Below, piece by piece: positions 8,592 through 18,022 of a stretch of DNA of 64,000 nt. The position numbers and the translations under genes were made by a program. Source of the stretch: Haloferax sulfurifontis ATCC BAA-897 (GTDB lineage: Archaea; Halobacteriota; Halobacteria; Halobacteriales; Haloferacaceae). The DNA lies in contig NZ_AOLM01000004.1 in NCBI RefSeq assembly GCF_000337835.1, forward strand, positions 240,609-304,608, in the 5' to 3' direction. The notes under the pieces are model-generated. The model did no database searches. It had not been told where the DNA came from and saw only the letters and a program-made list of their open reading frames with translations. Each line of letters begins with the position of its first letter. Within the stretch, counting starts at the first letter, position 1.

Positions 8592-8642
8592 GGCGACGCC
8601 GACGGACCGAAAACGGGGCTGGCCCGGCGGCGTCGGTGTCGT

Positions 8643-9368
8643 TCACTCGTTGCGGGCGAACACGAGGTAGCCGGTGTGGCCGACGCCGGCGGTCGAGGGG
8701 CGCGACCCCCGGTCGTTGAAGTCCATGTGGCGCTGAATCGTCTCGAACGTCTCCACGTCCGAGAGGCCCGCCTCTCTGGCGGCTTCGACCGCCGCGCGCG
8801 TGCCCTCCACGAACGGGGAGTAGACGGCGACGTAGCCGCCGGTCACGAGCAGGTCGGGCGCGTGGCGGACGACCTCGGGCGCGTTCTCGGTGTCGAGGGT
8901 GAGCGCGTCGAACGCCGACGCCGCGAGGTCGTCGACCTCGTCCGTGATGTCGCCGGTGCGAACGTCGACGCGTTCTTCGACGCCGGCGAGTCGCATGTTC
9001 TCGCGGGCCACGTCGGCGAACTCGGCGTCGCGTTCGAACGTCGTCACGTCGACGCCGAGGCGACCGAGGTACGCCGAGAGGACGCCCGTGCCGGTCCCCG
9101 CGTCGAGGACGCGCTCGCCGGCCGCGATGCCCGTGTGGCCGACGATGAGGCCGATGTCTCGCGGCATCATCGGCGCGCCGGTGCGCTCGAAGTGGTTGAA
9201 GAGGTCCGGGCCGCGCGGCTCGCGGACGAGGAACTCCTCGCCGATGTGGGTTTCGAGCGTCTGGCCGGCTTCGACGTCCTCGGGGACGGTGAGCATCCCG
9301 AGGTCGGTGTGAAGCTCGTCGCCGGGCGCCCGGAGGTACTCCCGGTCGCCGTGGACGAGGAGTATCAC
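8643..9368 (-). CDS. trmI: tRNA (adenine-N1)-methyltransferase, TrmI/Pimt-like
   Basis: A 241-residue SAM-dependent enzyme that methylates N1 of adenine in the T-loop of tRNA (A57/A58 in archaea). It has a small beta-rich N-terminal domain, then SAM motif I ([15 protein letters not shown]) near residues 88-102 and conserved [10 protein letters not shown]. Length is a little below bacterial TrmI. Its ATG overlaps the stop of the NAC gene by four bases, forming a tight operon of translation-linked functions. Confidence 0.9.
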   Translation of the reverse strand: MILLVHGDREYLRAPGDELHTDLGMLTVPEDVEAGQTLETHIGEEFLVREPRGPDLFNHFERTGAPMMPRDIGLIVGHTGIAAGERVLDAGTGTGVLSAYLGRLGVDVTTFERDAEFADVARENMRLAGVEERVDVRTGDITDEVDDLAASAFDALTLDTENAPEVVRHAPDLLVTGGYVAVYSPFVEGTRAAVEAAREAGLSDVETFETIQRHMDFNDRGSRPSTAGVGHTGYLVFARNE

Positions 9369-9775
9369 TCCAGTCGCGCGATGGCCGCGGCGAGGTCGCC
9401 GTCTTCGGCCTCCAGCGCTTCGCGGGCCTCGTCCTCGGGGACGCCGGCGCGCTGGGCCACGATGGCCACGTCGTCGGCCGGGATGGCGTCGGCGGCCCCG
9501 GCGGACTCAGCGGACTCGTCGCCGCCGTCGTCGCCGGCACCGAGTTCGCGCGTCTCGGGCTCGCCGACGATTTGGTACGTCTCCTGGCCCTGCGCGTCCA
9601 TGCGCGTGACCTGCGCGTCGCTGAAGACGAGTTCCTCGTCGGCCGTCTTGATGACGACTTCCTCGGCATCGAGCTCCGTCACGTCGATGCCCATCTGCTT
9701 CATCATCTGCTTCATCTTTCGCGGGTTCATCCCGCCGCCTCCAAACATACCCGAAGGGTCGGGGTGGGCGCTCAA
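9365..9775 (-). CDS. nac: Nascent polypeptide-associated complex protein (archaeal NAC)
   Basis: A 136-residue homologue of NAC-alpha that binds ribosomes and nascent chains as a homodimer. The N-terminus is a Gly/Met-rich start followed by [12 protein letters not shown], then the NAC beta-barrel (residues about 30-75) and an acidic linker. The C-terminal UBA domain (residues about 100-136, [19 protein letters not shown]) is clear. It overlaps trmI by four bases. Confidence 0.93.
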   Translation of the reverse strand: MSAHPDPSGMFGGGGMNPRKMKQMMKQMGIDVTELDAEEVVIKTADEELVFSDAQVTRMDAQGQETYQIVGEPETRELGAGDDGGDESAESAGAADAIPADDVAIVAQRAGVPEDEAREALEAEDGDLAAAIARLE

Positions 9776-9830
9776 AAGCGTGGCGAACGTCGGTGCGCGG
9801 CGGTCGGCGCGCGGCCCGGCGGTCGCGCGC

Positions 9831-10499
9831 TCACTCGACCCGCGTGCTGACCGCGAGGCCGCTTCCGACCGGGAGGACGATGGTCTCGTACCGCGGGTCG
9901 GCCCGCACCGCGTCGAGGAACGCCGCGATGCCGCGGGTGTCGGCGTCGGCCCCGTCGAGGGCCTCTGCCTGCCCTTCGCTCCAGTCGGTGAGCGCGCCGA
10001 AGTCGAGCGGGCCGCGCATCACGTTGTCGGCGACGACGACCCCGCCGTCGGCGACCCGGTCGGAGACGAGGTCGAACGCCTCGGCGTAGCGGTGTTTCTG
10101 GTGGTCCAACAACACGAGGTCGAACTCGCCGTCGACGCCCTCGAACAGGTCGAGCGCGTCGCCTTCGAGGAAGGTCGTCCGGTCGGCGAGGCCGGCGCGG
10201 TCGAGGAAGTCCCGCGCCATGTCGAGTTCGTGGGCGTCGTGTTCCGTCAGGTAGAGTTCGCCGTCGTCGGCCATCCCCTCGGCGAACCACGTCGCGGAGT
10301 AGCCGAAGCCGGAGCCGAACTCGAACAGCCGCGTCGCGTCCGCGAGATGCGCGAGGACGCGGAGCACGCCGCCCGCCTCGGGACCGATGATGGGAAAGCC
10401 GTGCTCGTCGGCGTAGGCGGCCATCTCGGCCTGCACCGCGTCGTGTTCGGGCGCGGTCGCCGCGAGGAACCGCCGCGTCTCGTCGGTCAGGATGTCCAT
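9831..10499 (-). CDS. O-methyltransferase, class I SAM-dependent (COMT-like)
   Basis: A 222-residue member of the small-molecule O-methyltransferase family (Methyltransf_3). The SAM site [14 protein letters not shown] lies near residues 58-71 and the metal/catalytic Asp region is [11 protein letters not shown], followed by VVVADNV. The acceptor is unknown. The ATG at 10499 begins the typical N-terminus ([12 protein letters not shown]); longer in-frame starts run into the promoter of the divergent mutase gene. It lies 55 bp upstream of the NAC gene. Confidence 0.87.
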   Translation of the reverse strand: MDILTDETRRFLAATAPEHDAVQAEMAAYADEHGFPIIGPEAGGVLRVLAHLADATRLFEFGSGFGYSATWFAEGMADDGELYLTEHDAHELDMARDFLDRAGLADRTTFLEGDALDLFEGVDGEFDLVLLDHQKHRYAEAFDLVSDRVADGGVVVADNVMRGPLDFGALTDWSEGQAEALDGADADTRGIAAFLDAVRADPRYETIVLPVGSGLAVSTRVE

Positions 10500-10626
10500 G
10501 CCGGAGGGGCGCGCGCGAGGGACATAAAATCGGTCGCCGCGGCCGCGTTCGCGGGGACCGCCGTCACTCTCTCCGTCGTCGCGCACCGGCCGGCGACGCC
10601 GACCGCCGTTCGCCGACCCGCGTACG

Positions 10627-10632
10627 CTTAAG
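10627..10632 (+). promoter_or_regulatory. TATA-like box for the methylmalonyl-CoA mutase gene
   Basis: CTTAAG centred about 27 nt before the ATG at 10657, fitting a leaderless transcript. Confidence 0.5.
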
Positions 10633-10656
10633 TAGAGACGAACCACATCTTCGACC

Positions 10657-12333
10657 ATGTTTGATCCCGACGAGCTCGAAGAGATTCGGGAGGCGAAAGC
10701 CGAGTGGGAAGACGAGACGCTGGGGCCGACGCTCGACCGCTTCGGGGAGCGGAAAGCGGAGTTCACGACCGACACGGGCGGCAACGTCGTCGAGCGGCTC
10801 TACACCCCGGACGACGCCGACGTGGACTACGACGAGGACGTTGGCTTCCCGGGCGAGAAACCGTACACGCGCGGGGTCTATCCGACGATGCACCGCGGGC
10901 GGCTCTGGACGATGCGGCAGTACGCGGGCTTCGGGACGGCCGCCGAGACCAACGAGCGGTTCCGCTACCTCATCGACAACGGCTCGTCGGGGCTGTCGCT
11001 CGCGTTCGACCTGCCGACGCAGATGGGCTACGACTCCGACGCGATGATGGCCGCCGGCGAGGTCGGGAAGTCGGGCGTCGCCATCGACAGCCTCCACGAC
11101 ATGGAGACGGTGTTCGACGGCATCGACCTCGGCGAGGTCTCCACGTCGATGACCATCAACGCCCCGGCGGCCGTGTTGCTGGCGATGTACGTCGCCCTCG
11201 GCGACAAGCAGGGCGTCCCCCGCGAGGAGCTCCGCGGCACCATCCAGAACGACATCATGAAGGAGTACATCGCGCGGAACCTCTACATCTTCCCGCCGGA
11301 GCCGTCGATGCGACTCATCACGGACATCTTCGCGTTCTGCGCGGCGGAGACGCCGAAGTTCAACACCATCTCCATCTCCGGCTACCACATCCGCGAGGCC
11401 GGCTCGACCGCCGCCCAAGAGGTCGCGTTCACCCTCGGCAACGGCATCCAGTACGTCGAGGCCGCGGTCGAGGCGGGTCTCGACGTGGACGAGTTCGCCC
11501 CGCAACTGTCCTTCTTCTTCAACGCCCACAACAACATCCTCGAAGAGGTGGCGAAGTTCCGCGCCGCCCGGCGGATGTGGGCGAAAATCATGGAAGAGCG
11601 CTTCGGCGCGGAGAACCCGAAGTCGATGCAGTTGAAGTTCCACACCCAGACCGGCGGGTCGACGCTCACCGCCCAGCAGGTCGAGAACAACGTCGTCCGC
11701 GTCGCCTATCAGGCGCTGGCGGCCGTCCTCGGCGGCACGCAGTCGCTCCACACCAACGGGAAGGACGAGGCGCTGTCGCTCCCGACCGAGAAGTCGGTGC
11801 GGACGGCGCTCCGCACCCAGCAGATTCTCGCCCACGAGTCGGGCGCGGCCGACACCATCGACCCGCTGGCGGGCAGTTACTACGTCGAGGCGCTGACCGA
11901 CGACATCGAAGACGAGGCGTTCGACCTGCTCGACGAGGTCGACGACCGCGGCGGGATGCTCGACGCCGTGAAAAACCAGTGGGTCCAGCGGGAGATTCAG
12001 GACGTGGCCTACGAGCGCCAACGCGAGATTGAGGAGGGCGAGCGCGTCATCGTCGGCGTCAACGAGTACCAGGTGGACGAGGAGCCGACCGTCGAGGTCC
12101 AAGAGGTCTCCGAGGAAGACGAGCGCAAGCAGGTCGACTCGCTCGACGCGCGGAAGGACGACCGCGACGACGAGGCCGTCGAGGCCGCGCTGGAGGACAT
12201 CCGCGCCGCCGCGAACGGCGACGAGAACCTCCTCCCGCTCATCGTCACGGCGGTCAAGGCCTACGCGACGGTCGGCGAGATATGCGGCGTCCTCCGCGAG
12301 GAGTTCGGCGAGTACGAACCCGGCATGGCCTGA
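10657..12333 (+). CDS. mut: Methylmalonyl-CoA mutase, large (catalytic) subunit
   Basis: A 558-residue TIM-barrel subunit that interconverts methylmalonyl-CoA and succinyl-CoA using adenosylcobalamin. Conserved segments include [20 protein letters not shown] near residue 70 and [18 protein letters not shown] near residue 110. No B12-binding domain (DxHxxG) is present at the C-terminus, so this is the large subunit of the archaeal two-part enzyme and needs a separate small subunit not in this window. The epimerase gene lies 1.5 kb downstream, so the propionyl-CoA pathway is partly clustered. Confidence 0.95.
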   Translation: MFDPDELEEIREAKAEWEDETLGPTLDRFGERKAEFTTDTGGNVVERLYTPDDADVDYDEDVGFPGEKPYTRGVYPTMHRGRLWTMRQYAGFGTAAETNERFRYLIDNGSSGLSLAFDLPTQMGYDSDAMMAAGEVGKSGVAIDSLHDMETVFDGIDLGEVSTSMTINAPAAVLLAMYVALGDKQGVPREELRGTIQNDIMKEYIARNLYIFPPEPSMRLITDIFAFCAAETPKFNTISISGYHIREAGSTAAQEVAFTLGNGIQYVEAAVEAGLDVDEFAPQLSFFFNAHNNILEEVAKFRAARRMWAKIMEERFGAENPKSMQLKFHTQTGGSTLTAQQVENNVVRVAYQALAAVLGGTQSLHTNGKDEALSLPTEKSVRTALRTQQILAHESGAADTIDPLAGSYYVEALTDDIEDEAFDLLDEVDDRGGMLDAVKNQWVQREIQDVAYERQREIEEGERVIVGVNEYQVDEEPTVEVQEVSEEDERKQVDSLDARKDDRDDEAVEAALEDIRAAANGDENLLPLIVTAVKAYATVGEICGVLREEFGEYEPGMA

Positions 12334-12633
12334 GCCGCCCCCGTCACTCCCGAACGACCAGCGCCGGCGGCCTCTCCGCCCCGTGCCAACGAGTCACTAG
12401 GTCTATACTTTCACCCGGCTAACCAGTTTTATTATCATCCCCCGATTGGGGCTAATCGAGGCTTATGATGCCGTTTATCGCGTTCTAAACCCGTCACACG
12501 CCCGGCCGCCGTCTGTCGGCGCGAGGTTCGCGCCACCAGTCGCTCGACGTTTCGAGCGGCGGCCGTCGCGTTGCGGGGCTCTTCGACCGGAGAGCCCCCG
12601 GTATCGCATCCGATTGTCCACCTCACCAGACGA
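12334..12633. other. Intergenic region with TATA-like box and small inverted repeat
   Basis: About 300 bases between the mutase gene and a small membrane protein gene. A TTTTATTATC box at 12427-12436 is followed by an inverted repeat, CGATT at 12443-12447 pairing with AATCG at 12454-12458. The only ORF just after the box has eight codons including the stop (12465-12488). No larger gene is evident. It may hold a long leader for the downstream gene or a small RNA. Confidence 0.4.
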
Positions 12634-12918
12634 ATGTCACGAAGACGCTCCCGAGACAGTCGTACCGTCTCCGATTACCACCCCTCCCATCACCGTCCCG
12701 CGCCCTCGCTGGCGACGCAGGCCGTCCTGCTCGCCTCGATGGCCGCGGTGGTCGCGGTCGTCACCTACCCCGTGGCGTCGCTCGCGGTCGCCGTCACCGT
12801 CGCCGCCGTCGTCGCCGTCGCCCGCGTCATCGTCACCCGGGCCGACCGCTCGATGCTGACGGTCGACGTGCCCGGCGTCCCCGTCGAGGTCACGGTCGCC
12901 CGGACCGCCCGCGACTGA
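12634..12918 (+). CDS. Small hypothetical membrane protein, two predicted transmembrane segments
   Basis: A 94-residue protein with a basic, serine-rich N-terminus of about 28 residues and then a hydrophobic stretch, residues about 30-70, long enough for two membrane helices separated by a proline. It ends in a short hydrophilic beta-like tail. Not recognised. A GTG or ATG further upstream (12571) is possible, but 12634 gives the more typical N-terminus. It is convergent with a membrane protein gene at 13068. Confidence 0.55.
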   Translation: MSRRRSRDSRTVSDYHPSHHRPAPSLATQAVLLASMAAVVAVVTYPVASLAVAVTVAAVVAVARVIVTRADRSMLTVDVPGVPVEVTVARTARD

Positions 12919-13067
12919 GGCCCGACCCGACGCCGCGAATCCACGCCGACCCCGCTCGCGCACCTCCGACACTCACACCCCGCGACCACTCGCCCCTCGC
13001 GTCCCGCTCTTGACGCGCCCTTCCGCGCTCCGTTGCGCTCCCTCCCGACTCGCTTCGCTCCGTCCCG

Positions 13068-13409
13068 TCACTCCCCGGATTCGACGAACCGACCCCGAAG
13101 CCACCGAGCGACCGCCACGACGAGCATCGCTTGGAGGTAGCCGAAGACGGCGAGCGCCGAGTAGAACACCGATGTCTCGCGGGCGCCGAACTCGTTGGCC
13201 GCGAGCGTGTCGAAGAAGAAGGCGGCCACGAGCGCGGGGTAGTCGACGACCCAAATCTCCTTCGGCAACACGTCGAAGAAGCCGACCGCCCACACGGCCG
13301 CGAGGACGGCGAAGACGGCGAGCGTGGTCCAGTCACTGGCGAGTCGAGCGAATTCGCGTGCGAACCGCCGCGGGTCGCGGGCGGCGCGCCGCCGGGTCGG
13401 CGTCGTCAT
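13068..13409 (-). CDS. Hypothetical membrane protein
   Basis: A 113-residue protein with an Arg-rich N-terminus and three hydrophobic segments at about residues 28-48, 55-72 and 85-103. The positively charged start suggests the N-terminus stays in the cytoplasm. No family recognised. It lies 7 bp downstream of the YbjQ-like gene on the same strand, so the two are likely cotranscribed. Confidence 0.6.
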   Translation of the reverse strand: MTTPTRRRAARDPRRFAREFARLASDWTTLAVFAVLAAVWAVGFFDVLPKEIWVVDYPALVAAFFFDTLAANEFGARETSVFYSALAVFGYLQAMLVVAVARWLRGRFVESGE

Positions 13410-13416
13410 CGTCGGC

Positions 13417-13785
13417 TCACGCCACGTCGGCGTTCGACTCGGACGCGGGTTCGGCGTCGGCGTCGGAGCCGCCGACGAGCGTGACGGCGGTCCCGTAGGC
13501 CAGAATCTCGGCCGCGCCCTGCGCCACCTCGGCGGTCACGTACCGGACGCCGACGACGGCGTCGGCACCCATCGCCTCCGCCTCGGCTATCATCCGTTCC
13601 GTCGCCTCGTCGCGCGCCTCGGCCATCAGCCCGGTGTAGGACTTGAGCTCGCCGCCGACGATGTTTCGGAGGCCCTGCGTGATGTCGCGGCCGACGTTTC
13701 GGGCGCGAATCGTGTTCCCGCGGACGGCGCCCAGCGTCTCCTCTATGTCGCGGCCGACGACCGTCTCCGTTGTCGTTACTATCAT
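13417..13785 (-). CDS. YbjQ family protein (UPF0145)
   Basis: A 122-residue heavy-metal-binding-domain-like protein. It has the YbjQ pattern: VGRDIEETLGAVRGNTIRARNVG at the start (here split, residues 9-31), GLMAEARDEATERM, and AMGADAVVGVRYVT. The family forms a pentameric ring in known structures; its function is unknown. A short acidic tail after residue 107 is a haloarchaeal addition. ATG 13785 is divergent from the epimerase gene. Confidence 0.88.
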   Translation of the reverse strand: MIVTTTETVVGRDIEETLGAVRGNTIRARNVGRDITQGLRNIVGGELKSYTGLMAEARDEATERMIAEAEAMGADAVVGVRYVTAEVAQGAAEILAYGTAVTLVGGSDADAEPASESNADVA

Positions 13786-13839
13786 GACAGGAGTATCGAA
13801 CCGTCTGGGTTTATCCGTTGCGCCCGACGAACTGGAGGC

Positions 13840-14223
13840 ATGCACTTCGACCACGTCGGAATCGCCACGCCCGACGCCGCCGGACTGGCCGCGCTGTTCG
13901 CGGAGCTGTTCGACGCGCCCGTGGCCCACGAGGAGACGTTCGACGGCATGTCGGTCGTCTTCCTCGAACTCGAAAACGGCTACTTCGAACTGCTCGAACC
14001 CCACGAGGAGGGTGCCATCTCGAAGTTCCTCGACAAGCGCGGCGGCGGCATCCACCACGTCGCCGTCGAGACCGACGACATCGAGGGCGCGCTTCGGACC
14101 GCCGAGGCCGCCGGTGTCGACCGCATCGACGAGGAACCGCGCCCCGGCGCGTGGGGCCACGAGGTCGCCTTCTTACATCCGAAATCCACGGGCGGCGTCC
14201 TCGTCGAGTTCGTCTCGCACTGA
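13840..14223 (+). CDS. mce: Methylmalonyl-CoA epimerase
   Basis: A 127-residue glyoxalase-fold (VOC) enzyme that epimerises (S)- to (R)-methylmalonyl-CoA, feeding the mutase. The metal-binding residues of the family are visible: H5 in FDHVGIA, ELLEPHEE, IHHVAVETDD and the terminal VEFV glutamate. Length is close to the usual 130-150. It is followed three bases later by an acyl-CoA ligase gene, so the two should be in one operon. Confidence 0.93.
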   Translation: MHFDHVGIATPDAAGLAALFAELFDAPVAHEETFDGMSVVFLELENGYFELLEPHEEGAISKFLDKRGGGIHHVAVETDDIEGALRTAEAAGVDRIDEEPRPGAWGHEVAFLHPKSTGGVLVEFVSH

Positions 14224-14226
14224 GCG

Positions 14227-16179
14227 ATGACGGGCTCTCCTGACGGCGCGGCCGACGACACGACCGCCACCGACGGCTCGGCCGAACGCGGCGACGCCCC
14301 CGCCGCGAGCGGTTCCGACTCCGACGCCGACGCCGGGTCCCGCGGGTTCGCCGGGCCGATGCGCGACTGGCTCTCCCACCGAGTCGCCGCGACGCCCGAC
14401 CGCCGGGCGCTCATCCACGCCGCGACCGGCGACTCGTGGACCTTCCGCGAACTCGACGCGCTCGTCGACGAAACCGCCGGCCAGCTCGCCGCCCTCGGCG
14501 TCGAGTCCGGCGACCACCTCGGCGTCGTTCTCGACCCCGGCGTCGACTACGTCCGACTCATCCACGCCGCGACGCGCCTCGGGGCCGTGCTCGTCCCCCT
14601 CGGCGACCGACTCACCGCCGACGAAATCGCTCGGAACCTCGAACTCGCGGACGTGACCACGCTCGTCTGCGGCGAGTCCACCGAGTCGACGGCGGTCGAG
14701 GCCACGGCCGACGTGCCCGTCGTCTCCGTGGACGACCCGCGGTGGGAGGGCGTCATCAACCTCTCGTCTATCGCGCCGAAGCGGGTCGAACCGGCGGGCT
14801 GGTCCCTCTCGGAGACGATGCTCCTGCTTTTCACCTCGGGGACGACCGGGACGCCGAAGGCGGTGAAACTCACCATGGGCAACCTGCTCGCGAACGCCGT
14901 CGCCGGGGCGTTCCGACTCGGCGTCTCTCCCGACGACCGGTGGCTCGTCACGCTCTCGTTGCACCACATGGGCGGCATCGGCCCGATTCTCCGCGGGCCG
15001 CTGTACGGGACGACGGTCGTCCTCCGCGAGGGGTTCGACGCCGGCGGCGCGGCCGACGACATCGGCAAGTACGACGTGACGGGCGTCTCGCTCGTGCCGA
15101 CGATGCTCAAGCGGATGCTCGACAGCCGGGGGACGCTCTCGGACTCGCTCCGCGTGGTGCTCCTCGGCGGCGCGCCCGCCCCCGACGAGCTCGTCGAGCG
15201 CTGTCGGAACTACTCGGTGCCGGTCCACCCGACCTACGGCATGACCGAGACGGCGTCGCAGGTCGCCACCGCGACCCCGCGGGAGGCGTTCGCCGACGTG
15301 GGGACCGTCGGGCGGCCGCTCTACTTCACCGACCTCCGGGTCGTCGACGAGGACGGCACCCCCGTCGAACCCGGCACGCCGGGCGAACTCGTCGTCTCGG
15401 GACCGACCGTCTCGCCCGGCTACTACCGGAACCCCGAGGCCACCGCCGACGCCTTCGCCGACGCCGGCCTCCGGACCGGCGACATCGGCTACCGCGACGA
15501 CGACGGCCTCCTGTACGTCCTGAACCGGAAGGACGACCGCATCATCACCGGCGGCGAGAACGTCGACCCCGGCGAGGTCGCGGCGGTCCTGCGAGACCAC
15601 CCCGACGTTGACGACGCCGCCGTGCTCGGCGTCCCCGACGCCGAGTGGGGCGAGCGCGTCGCCGCCCTCGTCGTTCCCGCGGACCCGGAGAACCCGCCGG
15701 ACGACGAGGACCTCGACGACTTCTGCCGCGAGCGACTCGCCGGGTTCAAATGCCCGCGACAGGTCGCGACCGCGGACGAACTCCCGCGGACCGTCTCGGG
15801 GACCGTCGACCGCGAGGCGGTCCGCGAGCGACTGGTCGCGGCCAAGCCCGTCGCGGAGGCCGAACCGGCGCGCGCGGCCGATTACGACGACGCCGGCGAA
15901 GTCGAGACCGAACCCGACGAGGCGACGTCCGCCACCGACATCGACGGGGACGCCATCGACGACGCCGAGGACGACGCGGTCGTCGCAGACGCCGACCGCG
16001 ACGAAGCCGATGAGGACGAAGCCGGCGACGGTGAGGCGAGCGCCGACGGAGACGAACACAGCGACGCCGAGCGGGCGGAGGGCGACGCCGGGAGCGCAGA
16101 GAGTGACACCGACGACGGCGACGGCACCAACGACACCGACGGCACCGGCGAACTCGCTCTCGACCGCGACGAGGAGTGA
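14227..16179 (+). CDS. menE: AMP-forming acyl-CoA ligase, MenE-like, with long acidic C-terminal tail
   Basis: A 650-residue ANL-family enzyme. The first 45 residues are acidic and low-complexity. The AMP-binding P-loop LLFTSGTTGTPKAVK lies near residue 200, YGMTETASQ near 338 and RKDDRIITGGENVDP near 435. The pattern resembles o-succinylbenzoate-CoA ligase of menaquinone synthesis, but no other men gene is nearby; its operon partner is the methylmalonyl-CoA epimerase, so another acyl substrate is possible. About 105 residues after the catalytic core (from residue 545) are almost only D, E, A, G and T, an unusual extension. Confidence 0.8.
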   Translation: MTGSPDGAADDTTATDGSAERGDAPAASGSDSDADAGSRGFAGPMRDWLSHRVAATPDRRALIHAATGDSWTFRELDALVDETAGQLAALGVESGDHLGVVLDPGVDYVRLIHAATRLGAVLVPLGDRLTADEIARNLELADVTTLVCGESTESTAVEATADVPVVSVDDPRWEGVINLSSIAPKRVEPAGWSLSETMLLLFTSGTTGTPKAVKLTMGNLLANAVAGAFRLGVSPDDRWLVTLSLHHMGGIGPILRGPLYGTTVVLREGFDAGGAADDIGKYDVTGVSLVPTMLKRMLDSRGTLSDSLRVVLLGGAPAPDELVERCRNYSVPVHPTYGMTETASQVATATPREAFADVGTVGRPLYFTDLRVVDEDGTPVEPGTPGELVVSGPTVSPGYYRNPEATADAFADAGLRTGDIGYRDDDGLLYVLNRKDDRIITGGENVDPGEVAAVLRDHPDVDDAAVLGVPDAEWGERVAALVVPADPENPPDDEDLDDFCRERLAGFKCPRQVATADELPRTVSGTVDREAVRERLVAAKPVAEAEPARAADYDDAGEVETEPDEATSATDIDGDAIDDAEDDAVVADADRDEADEDEAGDGEASADGDEHSDAERAEGDAGSAESDTDDGDGTNDTDGTGELALDRDEE

Positions 16180-16242
16180 ACGCGCCCGCGGGTGACGCGG
16201 AATCCACAGCCCGCGCCCCGCCGAGTCGCTTCCAAACAATCA

Positions 16243-16252
16243 TTATGTTTTA
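16243..16252 (+). promoter_or_regulatory. AT-rich promoter element for acyl-CoA ligase
   Basis: TTATGTTTTA ending 15 nt before the ATG at 16268, the only AT-rich element in this intergenic gap. Confidence 0.45.
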
Positions 16253-16267
16253 CCACAAGAGGATAGT

Positions 16268-17929
16268 ATGGTAGGTGCTACTAACCAGACGCTTCGGCCG
16301 TTCCTGTGGCGCGCGGGCAAGCTCTATCCGGACCGCGAAATCGTCTCTCGGACCGCCGAAGGGCTGGAACGTTACACGTACGCGGAGTACGAGGGACGCG
16401 TGGCACGGCTCGCGGGGGCGCTTTCGGACGCCGGCATCGGGGACGGCGACCGGGTGGCGACGTTCTGCTGGAACCACAACCGACACTTCGAGACGTACTT
16501 CGGCGTGCCCTCGATGGGCGCGCAGTTGCACACCATCAACCCGCTTCTGCCCGACCACCACATCCAGTACATCGTCGAGAACGCGGAAGACCGCATCATC
16601 TTCGTGGACCCGTCGCTCGCGCCGAAACTCGCCGGCGCGGTCGACGAGGAGGCCTTCGCCTCGGTCGAGCAGTTCGTCGTGATGGCTTCCGAAGTACCGG
16701 ACGACGTGGGGCTTTCTCCGGTGACGGACTACGAGTCGTTCGTCGCCGACTTCCCCGACGACTACGACTGGCCGGACCTCCCGGAGGACCAGCCGGCGGG
16801 GATGTGCTACACCTCGGGGACGACCGGCGAGCCGAAGGGCGTCGAGTACTCCCAGCAGATGCTGTGGGCGCACACGATGGCGACGCTCCCCGAGTCCGGC
16901 CTCGACATCGGCGCGAAGGACGTCATCATGCCGGTGGTGCCGATGTTCCACGTCAACGCGTGGGGTCTGCCGTTTTCGACGACCGCGGCGGGCGCGAAAC
17001 ACGTCTACCCCGGCCCGTCGCCGACGCCCGAGGACCTCGCGAAACTCATCGAAGAGGAGGGCGTGACGATGACCGCGGGCGTGCCGACGGTGTGGCTCGG
17101 CCTGCTCGACTACCTCGACGAGCACGACGCGGACGTCTCGTCGCTCGAACGCATCATCATCGGCGGGTCGGCCGCGCCCAAGTCGGTCATCCGCCGGTTC
17201 GACGAGGAGTACGACGTGGACGTGCTCCACGCGTGGGGGATGACGGAGATGTCGCCGGTCGGCACCGTCGCCCACCTCAAGCCGGGGATGGAGGACCTCT
17301 CCGCCGAAGAGCAGTACGAAAAGCGCGCCAAGCAGGGCCTGCTCGCGCCGGGGCTCGAGATGCGCGTCGTCGACGACGACGGGAACGAGGTCCCGTGGAA
17401 CGGCGAGGAGTTCGGTGAGTTGTGGGTCCGCGGCCCGTGGGTGACGACCGAGTACTTCGAGCGCCCCGACGCGAACGAGGAGGACTACGAGGGCAACTGG
17501 CTGAAGACCGGCGACGTGGTCACGGTGGACGAAGACGGCTACGTCCAAATCGTCGACCGGGCGAAAGACGTCATCAAGTCCGGCGGGGAGTGGATTTCGT
17601 CGCTCGAACTCGAAAACAGCATCATGGCCCACGACGACGTGGCCGAGGCGACCGTCATCGGCGTCCCCCACGAGCGCTGGCAGGAGCGCCCCGTGGCGTT
17701 TATCGTCCCGAAGAGCGGCGCCGACCAGGACGCGCTGAAGGCCGAACTCGTCGCGCTCGTCGAAGACGAGTTCCCGAAGTGGTGGGCCCCCGACGAAGTC
17801 GTGTTCATCGACGAGGTGCCGAAGACCGCGACCGGCAAGTTCGACAAGAAGGTGCTCCGCGACCAGTACGACGACTCGTCGCTCATCGAGGGGAAGACGC
17901 CCGACGCGGAGGCACCGTCGGACGAGTGA
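16268..17929 (+). CDS. Long-chain (medium/long) fatty-acid-CoA ligase
   Basis: A 553-residue ANL-family acyl-CoA synthetase that activates a carboxylic acid with ATP and CoA. The P-loop YTSGTTGEPKGVEYS is near residue 180, HAWGMTEMSPVG near 322 and TGDVVTVDEDGYVQIVDRAKDVIKSGGEW (split, residues about 415-443) forms the hinge and A8 loop. The catalytic C-terminal lysine is in TATGKFDKK. It lies next to an acyl-CoA dehydrogenase gene, supporting a role in beta-oxidation. Chain-length preference cannot be read. Confidence 0.9.
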   Translation: MVGATNQTLRPFLWRAGKLYPDREIVSRTAEGLERYTYAEYEGRVARLAGALSDAGIGDGDRVATFCWNHNRHFETYFGVPSMGAQLHTINPLLPDHHIQYIVENAEDRIIFVDPSLAPKLAGAVDEEAFASVEQFVVMASEVPDDVGLSPVTDYESFVADFPDDYDWPDLPEDQPAGMCYTSGTTGEPKGVEYSQQMLWAHTMATLPESGLDIGAKDVIMPVVPMFHVNAWGLPFSTTAAGAKHVYPGPSPTPEDLAKLIEEEGVTMTAGVPTVWLGLLDYLDEHDADVSSLERIIIGGSAAPKSVIRRFDEEYDVDVLHAWGMTEMSPVGTVAHLKPGMEDLSAEEQYEKRAKQGLLAPGLEMRVVDDDGNEVPWNGEEFGELWVRGPWVTTEYFERPDANEEDYEGNWLKTGDVVTVDEDGYVQIVDRAKDVIKSGGEWISSLELENSIMAHDDVAEATVIGVPHERWQERPVAFIVPKSGADQDALKAELVALVEDEFPKWWAPDEVVFIDEVPKTATGKFDKKVLRDQYDDSSLIEGKTPDAEAPSDE

Positions 17930-17992
17930 GCGGCGGGGCGGACGGATGTTTTAACGAAAAACGAGTTTGAAGTTTAGACTGGTTCCATACAC

Positions 17993-18000
17993 TATTTTTA
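17993..18000 (+). promoter_or_regulatory. TATA box for acyl-CoA dehydrogenase
   Basis: TATTTTTA centred about 27 nt before the ATG at 18023. Confidence 0.55.
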
Positions 18001-18022
18001 CTGTACAATTCTATGGCGTGGT

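Noticed and set aside
8676..10631. Plus-strand ORF of 651 codons across trmI, NAC and the O-methyltransferase
   Set aside because: Three well-supported minus-strand genes occupy it; the ORF is an artefact of GC-rich codon use with stop-free antisense frames.
14173..16239. Minus-strand ORF of 688 codons opposite the MenE-like ligase
   Set aside because: Its Val/Gly/Arg-rich product has no domain, while the sense strand encodes a clear ANL enzyme.
18004..18016. Shared 12-base sequence GTACAATTCTAT near 18004 and, inverted, near 27669
   Set aside because: A 12-base match between two AT-rich promoter regions is expected by chance in a 64-kb window, and no further similarity extends it.
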